Assembly (NCBI GenBank): GCA_002435365.1 | Contig: DJMM01000002.1 | Coordinates: 1-43,932, forward strand | DNA: 43,932 bases | From: Ignavibacteriales bacterium UBA6490 | Lineage (GTDB): Bacteria; Bacteroidota; Ignavibacteria; Ignavibacteriales; Ignavibacteriaceae | Reading direction: 5' to 3' | Shown: piece by piece, positions 1-8,356 of the stretch | How the letters are laid out: every line of letters starts with the position of its first letter | How positions within the stretch are numbered: position 1 is the stretch's first letter | Notes under the pieces: generated by a model | Databases searched by the model: none | What the model saw: the letters and a program-made list of their open reading frames with translations, nothing else | Told to the model about the DNA's origin: nothing | Made by a program: the position numbers and the translations under genes

Positions 1-22
1 AAGCGCAAGGTAAGCGCAAGGT
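1..22. repeat. Two tandem copies of an 11-bp unit at the window edge
   Basis: The unit AAGCGCAAGGT occurs at 1-11 and again, identical, at 12-22, followed by AAAG. The array may continue to the left of the window, so copy number is unknown. The rest of 1-171 holds no gene that I can support. It is the downstream flank of the minus-strand operon ending at 172, and no convincing terminator hairpin with a T-run was seen there. Confidence 0.6.
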
Positions 23-171
23 AAAGTATATCATAATAAGGCAGGAACTACTCCGGAATGTCCCGTAATGGAAAAGGGTATATAATTTCGGTTATGAATA
101 ATTTATCTGGTAAATTTTCCTTTTTGAATAAATGATAAATTACCACCCCAATTCTTAGACTGGATTACTAC

Positions 172-996
172 TTAAAATGCGTATTTAAGATGAAAAACGG
201 GCATCAGTTCATCGATATCCGCAAAATGAACATTCTCAGCCCTGACAGATACTGACAGGTTTTTATTGAAGCTCACTGCACTCCATACTGCATCAAGAGT
301 GCTTAGGAAATGGTTTACATAAATTCCGATAACTGCTTTCGACGCCACATTATAATAATCGTTTGCCTTTCCCCGCATACCGGAATAATACAGGAATTGT
401 TCCGGTACATGATGGTAGTCATCATCTGTCGGATCGAATTCCTTCCAGCCAGGACTATACTGGGGATACTTTCCGATTAATTCATAATATTGCTGTTCAC
501 CATGAGGCGGCAGTTTGTGCGAAAATTCTGATTCCGCTGCATTCAATTCATCCCAGTTTACCGCTTCCCACGGTTTAAGATCCGGATTGTAATCTATTGA
601 AATTGTCTTTCCCTTATGAGTTTTTAGCCATTCAGCATATTTGATTACATTCCACTCCTGGTCAGCATATCCCTGAAATTCCGTCGTTTTATTATCCCCC
701 TTATTATCATAAATTACAGCGGTAGTTATAACTGCTGCCTCAACGGCGACAAAAATTCCTGCCTTAATATATTCACCAGTATAAAGTTCGCCTGCACCGG
801 GAACTAAAAATGAAAATATACCGGCAAGCAATGGTGATTTCTTATCCTGCGCCGGATAGATAACCTGTGGGACAACAGTGTTTGTTTTTTCAAATGCAAC
901 CTGCGCATCGTGCTTCAGAATACCGTTTAACTCCGATTGTGCAAGATGAGGTATAGTACAAATTAAAAAGACAGAGATTAAGGATATTATTTTCAT
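172..996 (-). CDS. DUF5683-like envelope protein
   Basis: A 274-residue protein with an N-terminal signal peptide (residues 1-20, ending in AQS). A hydrophobic segment at about 53-90 carries the pattern SPLLAGIFSFLVPGAGELYT, typical of DUF5683-like proteins (a glycine-rich membrane hairpin with a conserved PGxGxxY core). The remainder is hydrophilic and rich in Tyr and Trp. It is the last gene of the minus-strand run that begins with porU, 12 bp behind the peptidase/propeller/barrel gene, so it is probably co-transcribed. The family has no defined biochemical role. Position after T9SS and barrel genes suggests an envelope function, which is inference. The family assignment rests on the hydrophobic motif only. 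Confidence 0.7.
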   Translation of the reverse strand: MKIISLISVFLICTIPHLAQSELNGILKHDAQVAFEKTNTVVPQVIYPAQDKKSPLLAGIFSFLVPGAGELYTGEYIKAGIFVAVEAAVITTAVIYDNKGDNKTTEFQGYADQEWNVIKYAEWLKTHKGKTISIDYNPDLKPWEAVNWDELNAAESEFSHKLPPHGEQQYYELIGKYPQYSPGWKEFDPTDDDYHHVPEQFLYYSGMRGKANDYYNVASKAVIGIYVNHFLSTLDAVWSAVSFNKNLSVSVRAENVHFADIDELMPVFHLKYAF

Positions 997-1008
997 ACCA
1001 TTCCAGGA

Positions 1009-4000
1009 TTAAATATCAAAACCAAACAGAATGCCGCCATAAAAGCGCCACTCCCCACCATAATTAATTAATTCGCCCCTTACTTCGCGTTGAAATTTGT
1101 CGAATCCATAAGATGCATTCAGAAAGATGCTTGTCGGGAAAAGATAAAAAGAGTTCATTTCCATTCTAACTTCGCCGCCCGCTCCTTTTTTAAAGTCCTT
1201 TAACCTTACGGCATACCCGTTCCAGGCATTTCCAAAATCCCCATGTACGGAAAAGAATATTTTGTCAAAGTAAAGATGTCCGATTCTTTTATCGATATGT
1301 GTAAATAACGGAAACCTGTAAGTTAAATTCAGCCAGGCAATTTCATTGCCGCTTACAGCATAGAAGGGATAAGCCTTGAATCCGATCAGTCCGCCCAGGT
1401 AATAATCAAAGAAATCGGGTACCTGTGGACCCAAAATAGTGCCTCCTTTGATTTGAGCGGTTAAAGTATGACCTGCCCAAAGCGGAAAATGATTTTTGGA
1501 AGTAAGCTCCAGCCTGTGAAAATTAAAGTTGTTGTATTTTGGTTTAAGCAATCCGTCGGCAACTTCATACTCACCCTGATCGTTGAATTTATTAAATTCA
1601 TAGTTGTACTTAAATTCAAGGCGCATTCCCACCGGATTAATTTCCATATTCCTTGAAGGAGCTATAAGATCAAGATTATACTTAATCTGTATATTCCTGC
1701 CTATAAGGTAGGTATCATAAGTAACCGGATAGAGGGCACTCTGGTCAGGCAGAACAAAGCTTCCGATGGCTGCAGAATATCTGCTGAATATGAACCTGAA
1801 TTCGATATTCTGAATTCGGGAGAATATTCTATGTTTAGCTGCAACGTCAACTTCGAAAAGGTTATAAGTAACATCTGTGGGGATAGGAGGATATTCTTCG
1901 AAAGCAATATCCACATCTGCTTTTCTGCTGATGCTGTATAATTCAAGAAGCAGCTCCGGTTTCAGGCCGATATCAAACAGCAGCGGCAGTTTATTTCTGT
2001 ATTCAAATGAAAGAAAAACATCTCTTTCCCACCTTGAATTAATAGATCCGCCGGCAAACAGAGAATACCTGTTAAGCATATCTGCAGATGATATATAAAC
2101 ACCCGGCTTAATTTTTTCCAAAAATTTATTCGAGGTATTATAATTATCATACCTGATAAACGGAAAGAATGATACTTTTGAAAAGGCTCCTTTGTACTTG
2201 TCTTTTTTTGTTTCAGGGATATTAGTGTCATCGAATTCACGAAGAGAGGCAATATCGAAATTATTAATATCCCCGTTCGGTTTTACCGTATCCAGGGGAG
2301 GATTATTCAAACGGGTATACTGTTTTGATTCATCGTTTTTGAGCTGTTCTTCCCCGGTTATCCTGAATATCTTATAACCGCTGCTAGTATAACCGGCATA
2401 GACGATATTCCCGGCATTATCTGCAGCCGGCATGAACGCCCCGCCCGTTACATTTGTCAGCCTCGATTTGGAACCTGTCTTTTCATCAAGCTTATAGAGA
2501 TTAAAAATACCTGTTTCATCCGATGCATAAATAATATTTCCATCCTTATCGACAAACGGGTTTCTCTCATCATTCCTGGTTGCGATCACCGGGCGGTAAT
2601 TGCTGCCGTCACTATTTATTCTAACTATATCCCTGGTTTCATGGACTGAGTAATCAAAGACAATATAACTGTCGTCATTAGAAAACTTAGGATTAAAAAC
2701 CTGTTCACCATTCTGAAAGAATGTAAGCTGGCGGAATTCCTTTCCGCTAATATTTACGATACCAATGTTAGTGGTGCCGTCCTTCTGGAACAGGAACACA
2801 ATTTCAGAGCCGTCCTTTGAAACATCAGGCTGGTTAGCCCTCATATTTTCTGTTAAGCGGGTCTCATTCTCACTGTCAAGATCAAATACATACAGATCGT
2901 GCACATTGTACCAGTTTTTATTATCATCGGATAACTTTGCATACACGATTTTATTTTGTCCTGGTACCCAGGAAACTGTTGACCGAACCTGGGGAGCAAT
3001 TTCTTTTTCTTCTTTGGATTCCAGGTCATACAAATAAACTGAAGACGGACTGAAATAATCTGAAGTTTTATTGGATACATAAATAATTTTTGATCCATCC
3101 TGTGAATACCGGGGGTAGAAATTTCCGAAACCGACTGGACCGATTTGTTCTCCCTGAACAAGATTATTTAAAACTGCCTCGGTGCGATTGCGATAATCGT
3201 TCCGCAGAAATTTTTTCCACTCATCATATATTTCATCACCATCTTTACCAAGTACATCCTTAAATGCGGCATCGATTGTAAAATTGGTAAACTTACCGAG
3301 TGCTTTAGTAATTTCGCGCAGCTTGTCTTCCCCGTATTTTTGTGCAATATATCTGGTAAGGGCAAATCCGGAATTATATACAGACTCATTACCGAGGCTT
3401 GTTTTTCCGAACACACCCATCTCATTCCAGGTAAGCATATTATCATCAAGCGCATAGGAACGAAGAATCATATCCCTGTGCGAGTCCCAGTTCTCATATC
3501 CGAATTCCCTTCGCATATACTGAGCGGTACCTTCTGCAAACCAAGCGGGCATATTTAAAAAAGCCAGCGGGTAGGTAACAATTATATTCGGAAATCCGTA
3601 AAGTATGTCGGGCCGCCTTTCATCCTCATAATTAAGCATCTGAAGAAAAAGTGCAGGCATTGTCCGGGTAGATTTTAGAGAGGCCTGAATCTGCACAAGG
3701 TGAGTAAACTCGTGTGAAATCACATTCCGGAGCCAGTTATGAGCACCCCTCAGGTCAAAGTCCAGCGCACTTGTCCAGATCTCAATTTTATTATCAAAGA
3801 AGTAGGTAGCCCCGTTGGAGTAATCGTCAATATCCTTAATTATATAGTGTACCTTATCAGGTTCATACTGATAAAGCGAGGTTATTGGCCCCCACACTTC
3901 ATCTGCAATCTTTGCAACAACACGGGCTGTTCTTTCAGCCTCACTATGGTAATGAACCTCAATGTGCTCGCCTTTAATTGTAAACCAGTCAAGTTCCGGA

Positions 4001-4071
4001 TGAAATTCAGTAAACTGCGCCGATGCCGTTCTTGCAAATACAAATAAGATAATTAAAAGATAAAGCCGCAT
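1009..4071 (-). CDS. Zinc peptidase / TolB-like propeller / outer-membrane barrel fusion
   Basis: A 1020-residue secreted protein with signal peptide 1-18 (TASA cleavage site). Residues 30-290 form a gluzincin peptidase domain: HEFTH at 120-124 supplies the two His ligands and the catalytic Glu, and WFAEGTAQY at about 177-185 supplies the third ligand (E180), as in the peptidase_MA-like family. Residues from about 310 to 590 hold repeated blades of the TolB/PD40 type (repeats such as DGSKIIYVSN and DGSEIVFLF). The C-terminal third (about 650-1020) is rich in alternating aromatic beta strands and looks like a BamA/Omp85-type barrel, ending in an aromatic/glycine strand. The whole would be anchored in the outer membrane with peptidase and propeller on one side. 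It lies 66 bp behind the M6-like gene in the porU operon. Substrate is unknown. The zinc site appears intact. Confidence 0.8.
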   Translation of the reverse strand: MRLYLLIILFVFARTASAQFTEFHPELDWFTIKGEHIEVHYHSEAERTARVVAKIADEVWGPITSLYQYEPDKVHYIIKDIDDYSNGATYFFDNKIEIWTSALDFDLRGAHNWLRNVISHEFTHLVQIQASLKSTRTMPALFLQMLNYEDERRPDILYGFPNIIVTYPLAFLNMPAWFAEGTAQYMRREFGYENWDSHRDMILRSYALDDNMLTWNEMGVFGKTSLGNESVYNSGFALTRYIAQKYGEDKLREITKALGKFTNFTIDAAFKDVLGKDGDEIYDEWKKFLRNDYRNRTEAVLNNLVQGEQIGPVGFGNFYPRYSQDGSKIIYVSNKTSDYFSPSSVYLYDLESKEEKEIAPQVRSTVSWVPGQNKIVYAKLSDDNKNWYNVHDLYVFDLDSENETRLTENMRANQPDVSKDGSEIVFLFQKDGTTNIGIVNISGKEFRQLTFFQNGEQVFNPKFSNDDSYIVFDYSVHETRDIVRINSDGSNYRPVIATRNDERNPFVDKDGNIIYASDETGIFNLYKLDEKTGSKSRLTNVTGGAFMPAADNAGNIVYAGYTSSGYKIFRITGEEQLKNDESKQYTRLNNPPLDTVKPNGDINNFDIASLREFDDTNIPETKKDKYKGAFSKVSFFPFIRYDNYNTSNKFLEKIKPGVYISSADMLNRYSLFAGGSINSRWERDVFLSFEYRNKLPLLFDIGLKPELLLELYSISRKADVDIAFEEYPPIPTDVTYNLFEVDVAAKHRIFSRIQNIEFRFIFSRYSAAIGSFVLPDQSALYPVTYDTYLIGRNIQIKYNLDLIAPSRNMEINPVGMRLEFKYNYEFNKFNDQGEYEVADGLLKPKYNNFNFHRLELTSKNHFPLWAGHTLTAQIKGGTILGPQVPDFFDYYLGGLIGFKAYPFYAVSGNEIAWLNLTYRFPLFTHIDKRIGHLYFDKIFFSVHGDFGNAWNGYAVRLKDFKKGAGGEVRMEMNSFYLFPTSIFLNASYGFDKFQREVRGELINYGGEWRFYGGILFGFDI

Positions 4072-4137
4072 ACTATAATTATATTTTACTAGTTATACTA
4101 AATCAATGCTGAGCAAATTAAAGCAGAGATAAGGAGG

Positions 4138-7113
4138 TTATTTAACCACCGCAATTTTAATAATGTTAATTTCATTTTTGCCGCCCGTTCCGGAGGCTTC
4201 AATACGGGCAAGATAGACGCCGCTTTGAACTGAAGACAGATTCCATTCAGTTTCATTATCGCTGCCGCCTGATGCATCCGTATTTATTTCTTCCACCAGT
4301 GCCCCGGCAAGATCAAATATCCTGATATTTATCCTTGAGTCTTCTGCTACATAGTAGCGGATATATGTTTTATTCTCATAAGCAGGATTGGGATAATTAT
4401 AAACTTTTTCTTTTGGAAAGAAAGTATTGATATAATTATCAACCTTCGGTTGTCCGAGAAAAGAAGTATTCTGCGGATTTCCATACATTTCCTGCCAGTA
4501 TAAAGTTGCAGGCACCGAAGAAATATTCCAGACAAAGAGGTTATTAAGTGAATCCAGGGCAGCAAGAAAAGTGCTTCCGTTATTATTATAAAGCAGAGGA
4601 TGGGTTTTTAATCTTCTCCCTGCAGATACAGGAAATCCGTCAACTATCTTTCCTGTTTTGCCGTCAAAAGCAAAAATTCGTCCATCCAAAGTTGAAGCAA
4701 TTATTTCGGATGAATTATCACCTTCAAAATCAGCAGCGAGAATATAACTATCGAAGCCCTTTCCTTCAGGATCAGAATACGGGAAATTGTCTGCGGGGAA
4801 TCCATTTAAATTATAAACTTTTAGGTTATTACCGTCGTTAAAAGCCAGATAACTATTTCCATCCTGTTTGAGATCAGTTAATGCGGCAGTAACTGCTGAC
4901 GGAGAATCTTTCAATATCTGTGCAATCACTTTACCGCTATTAATCATAATAAATTTTTCTTCCGATATTACTACTGCCACATGCTCACCGGTTGAATTTT
5001 TAGTCAACAATAATCCTGACGGTACCACATCCAGTATTGCTTTGGCAGAGTGATTATCCAGGAATGTATACTCCGCACCGGATTTTGCGATTGCGCAGTA
5101 ATAATCATTTCCGGCAGCGATGTAAATCAAATCGCCCGGAGATTGAAAAATTACTGAATCGATTAAAAAGGGTCCTGTTACTTGCGGGAACCTCACCAGA
5201 TACATTTTTCCGCCGGCAGCGCCTACGGCTATAAGTCTCTCATCGTTAACAATAAGAGGGGTGCTTGTCAATCCTTCAGATAACGGAAACTGTGAAATAA
5301 CGAACTGGGATGCAGACGGGAGCAAAACGGCTGTTTTAAGAACGTTATTTGCACCGGTAAGCAGCAAAGTATCACCTGATAAGAACGCGGCCGGTTTATA
5401 CTCCGAGAAATCTGTTAGTGTATGGATCAGGTTTCCTTCCCTGTCAAGCATTTTCGTGGCTGCTTCTGATGAAAAAGCAAGAACACCACTGCCTGCACTA
5501 CCTGAAAATATTTTTTCCTGCGGCAGATCGATTGAAGCAGAAAGGACAGGCTTTATAATGGAGTCGCCATACGTGATTCTGAAGCTCATATTATTTGAGA
5601 TATCCGAAAACCCGGAAATAGTAAGCAGGCTATTAGCGCCTGAATTAGTTTTTGTATCCGGACGGGTATTTCTGGAAAACCTGTTTTTAAATAAATCAGC
5701 ATCGTTAGATGCGAACCACAAATCCCGCTGCTCACCTTCTCCGATTATTATATCTCCGAAGATTGTCTGGAATTCCACACCTATATCCTGTATACCGTCA
5801 GCTTCCTCAACATCTACGCCCCTTCTGCCAGGATCGGCATTAACCCTGTTATCTTCAATATTTCTGTTAATTATATTTTCATCAATATGCCAGATTACAA
5901 TACCGCTTCCGGGGAGAGCCCAGTCATATTCATCGACATCAATTACAACACCTTCAAGCGAGTCAATATCGTAGCTGTAAAATCCTGTCGTATCCTTTGT
6001 AAAAGTTCTTGTTTTAATCTGTCCGCCTGAAATATATGTTACAACAGCACCGTCCGATCTGGCATCACGCTGCCGGTTCTCCAGAAGAAAGTATTCAGAG
6101 GAAGAGAGGTTGACTTTCAGAACAGTTGTGCCTGAACCGTCCAAAATTGCCGGTACAAGATTATAGTCAGACCTGTTCAGTGATGCAGCAACAGGAATTT
6201 CCCATCCCAGGTATATTTTTTCCCATGCAGAAGGTTCTGGCGGGAACAACCCGTTATATGCAAAAATTGCCTGCCCGTCCATAAGTCCAAATCTGCCTAT
6301 TGCACTCAGGCCTGATTCCGTATCAAATAAGTCCGGCAGTCCCAGATGGCTTGCAAGTGTGGCAGCCATTAAGCCATTGATCGATAATTCAAATAAAAAA
6401 GTAGTTCCGAAAGATGATAATTCCCTGCTTTCGGTTTCAGGAATTATTGCCGAGTTCATTATTCTGAAATTGTCCGTTCCAGCCGGAAAACCTGAAAAGC
6501 CAGGAATTAATTTTTCAAAAGCAGAAGTTCCTAAATATACCGAAGGCAAGTCACGCTCATTTCCGAGACTGCCGGGAAGGGTAATGTCTCTGCCTGCACC
6601 CGCATGCAGAATAAAAAACACATCATATTTACTGAACTGAAATGTCGGATACATACTGTCAGCCTTTGTCCACACCTCTTCAGCAAATTCAGCAACGGGA
6701 GTTAAATCTTCAGATAACGGAGGTGGTGAGTAATTCCGCATTGTTTTGGATACAGTAACAACCTCTGGAAGCACTGCATAACTTATATTCAGCTGATTTC
6801 CGGAAACCCTTTGGTAATAATTTTTAAGAAATAAAAAGTGATTATTAAAATAATTAATATCGTGCGGAAGAGGATCAATAATTTCGGTACCGTAATCCTT
6901 TGAATATAAGGAGCCGAATTTACCATTTCCAAAAGTAGATCCGTCGTTGTCCGTCTGGAAATCAACCATTACCGCAAGAATTCTTATTGTGTCCTGCGGG
7001 GATGACTCCCGGACGATATGGGATGAAGATGGATTAAGCTTAGCTGTAAAGGATTGGGCAGTTAAACTGCCCATTCCAATAATAAAGAAAAAATAGAATA
7101 TCTTTAACAACAT
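4138..7113 (-). CDS. M6-peptidase-like T9SS substrate lacking the HExxH motif
   Basis: A 991-residue secreted protein with signal peptide 1-20. The N-terminal half resembles M6 (immune inhibitor A-like) metalloproteases: an ILAVMVDFQTD start at about 45, the block GLPDLFDTESG at 258-268, GRFGLMDG at 273-280 and SAWEKIYLGW further on. The HExGH zinc motif that should directly precede GLPDL is absent: the aligned residues are A-T-L-A-S (251-255). The fold is therefore probably kept without proteolysis. The middle region has propeller-like repeats (for example GDNSSEIIASTLDGRIFAFDG). The last ~85 residues (NYPNPAYE, then IRIFDLAG, SGVYLARI, KIAVVK) are a T9SS type A sorting domain, which the T9SS would secrete and PorU would process. 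The gene starts 6 bp after porV, so coupling to the secretion machinery is likely. Confidence 0.8.
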   Translation of the reverse strand: MLLKIFYFFFIIGMGSLTAQSFTAKLNPSSSHIVRESSPQDTIRILAVMVDFQTDNDGSTFGNGKFGSLYSKDYGTEIIDPLPHDINYFNNHFLFLKNYYQRVSGNQLNISYAVLPEVVTVSKTMRNYSPPPLSEDLTPVAEFAEEVWTKADSMYPTFQFSKYDVFFILHAGAGRDITLPGSLGNERDLPSVYLGTSAFEKLIPGFSGFPAGTDNFRIMNSAIIPETESRELSSFGTTFLFELSINGLMAATLASHLGLPDLFDTESGLSAIGRFGLMDGQAIFAYNGLFPPEPSAWEKIYLGWEIPVAASLNRSDYNLVPAILDGSGTTVLKVNLSSSEYFLLENRQRDARSDGAVVTYISGGQIKTRTFTKDTTGFYSYDIDSLEGVVIDVDEYDWALPGSGIVIWHIDENIINRNIEDNRVNADPGRRGVDVEEADGIQDIGVEFQTIFGDIIIGEGEQRDLWFASNDADLFKNRFSRNTRPDTKTNSGANSLLTISGFSDISNNMSFRITYGDSIIKPVLSASIDLPQEKIFSGSAGSGVLAFSSEAATKMLDREGNLIHTLTDFSEYKPAAFLSGDTLLLTGANNVLKTAVLLPSASQFVISQFPLSEGLTSTPLIVNDERLIAVGAAGGKMYLVRFPQVTGPFLIDSVIFQSPGDLIYIAAGNDYYCAIAKSGAEYTFLDNHSAKAILDVVPSGLLLTKNSTGEHVAVVISEEKFIMINSGKVIAQILKDSPSAVTAALTDLKQDGNSYLAFNDGNNLKVYNLNGFPADNFPYSDPEGKGFDSYILAADFEGDNSSEIIASTLDGRIFAFDGKTGKIVDGFPVSAGRRLKTHPLLYNNNGSTFLAALDSLNNLFVWNISSVPATLYWQEMYGNPQNTSFLGQPKVDNYINTFFPKEKVYNYPNPAYENKTYIRYYVAEDSRINIRIFDLAGALVEEINTDASGGSDNETEWNLSSVQSGVYLARIEASGTGGKNEINIIKIAVVK

Positions 7114-7119
7114 TTAGTT

Positions 7120-8286
7120 TTAAATACCCCGGGGTAATCCTCTTGTTGCCTCAACAATTCCGCCCCAGCCAATAGATATGGTAAACCTGAGCGTTTCAGA
7201 CAACGGGTGATTCTCTCCGCCCTTGAATGCAGAAGTTGTTATATATGAGAAGTCGAATCCATATATATCATATCTGATTCCCGCTCCGAATGTGAGGAAT
7301 TTTCTGTTGCCATAGGAAGGGTCTTCATAAAAGAAACCTGTTCTCAATGCAAACAGGAAGTCTCCCGGAGTGCCATAAACATACTCAAGTCCGGTAGAAG
7401 TTACGATATCTCTAAGTTCCTCGCTGATGGGTTTATCTGCCCAGGCTGTAAAAATAGCTTTATAAAATTCATCGGAAGTGTTATTCACTGTATCCTTGCT
7501 TACAAGCAGTTTGCTGAAATCCAGAGTATATAATAATGAGTTATATTCATCGTCAAATAATTTTACTGCGAATCCCAATCTGAAATTTGTAGGTATAGGA
7601 TCAGCCTGTGCCCGGTCGATATAATAAATCTTCGGACCAAGATTACTAAGATTTAATCCAATACTGAATTTATTACCGATATCCTCATCTATTAAAGGAA
7701 GAACGAGTTTTTCCGGTCTCCACATACCTGCAACATCAAAACTTACTGAAGTCGCCACGCCTTTACCCTGTTCGTTAGCAGTCGGCTGATCAGAAAGACG
7801 ACTGTGGATAAGTCTGAAGTTAAATCCCAGACCCCAGTCAGGATGAACTTTTGTTGCATAACCAAGAGTAAGTGCAGCATCGAAGGAGCGGAATCTGCCT
7901 ATTTCTTCCGGCGAATCGGGACCGGTTCTGATAAATTCACCGAAATTCATATAAGTAACACTTCCAGTAACACTTCCATCAATTTCTTCAATATACTGCC
8001 TGTATGTCAAATAATCGTAAAAAAGGTCAAGGTTAAACTGTGGGAGCCAATTACTGTGAGTAATACTTAATTCGCTACCTGTCAAAAAGGCTATTCCTGC
8101 AGGATTCCAGAAAATAGCGGCAGAATTGTCCGCCAAACCTGTGCCAGATTCGCCTAACCCACCTGCCCGGGAGTCCGGGGCAAGCAGCAGGAAAGGTACA
8201 GCTGCTTCACCTTGTGCGTGCACAGCTTTTGGCAGTACTGCGCTAAAAAATAAGCCGACCAGCAAAAGCTTGCCGAATAACTTCAT
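7120..8286 (-). CDS. porV: PorV, T9SS outer-membrane shuttle protein
   Basis: A 388-residue barrel protein with a signal peptide (to AQGEA, about residue 26). The mature N-terminus has the PorV signature: PFLLLAPDSRAGGLG, then GLADNSAAIFWNPAGIAFL, followed by repeated amphipathic strands. PorV is known to collect T9SS substrates from the translocon and deliver them to the PorU sortase, and the adjacent porU supports this over a generic FadL-like barrel. Two consecutive ATG codons occur. The second (8286) is preferred because GGAGG at 8292-8296 lies 5 nt from it but only 2 nt from the first (8289). It follows porU by 67-70 bp on the same strand. Confidence 0.9.
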   Translation of the reverse strand: MKLFGKLLLVGLFFSAVLPKAVHAQGEAAVPFLLLAPDSRAGGLGESGTGLADNSAAIFWNPAGIAFLTGSELSITHSNWLPQFNLDLFYDYLTYRQYIEEIDGSVTGSVTYMNFGEFIRTGPDSPEEIGRFRSFDAALTLGYATKVHPDWGLGFNFRLIHSRLSDQPTANEQGKGVATSVSFDVAGMWRPEKLVLPLIDEDIGNKFSIGLNLSNLGPKIYYIDRAQADPIPTNFRLGFAVKLFDDEYNSLLYTLDFSKLLVSKDTVNNTSDEFYKAIFTAWADKPISEELRDIVTSTGLEYVYGTPGDFLFALRTGFFYEDPSYGNRKFLTFGAGIRYDIYGFDFSYITTSAFKGGENHPLSETLRFTISIGWGGIVEATRGLPRGI

Positions 8287-8356
8287 CATATCCTCCGAAA
8301 ATAAAAAGATTTAAATGTTAAATATAAAAATAAACGATTAAAAATGTTAATAAAGG

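Noticed and set aside
5261..5974. 237-codon plus-strand ORF opposite the M6-like gene
   Set aside because: It lies wholly antisense to a gene with clear M6-family and T9SS motifs, has low-complexity composition and no ribosome-binding site or family pattern.
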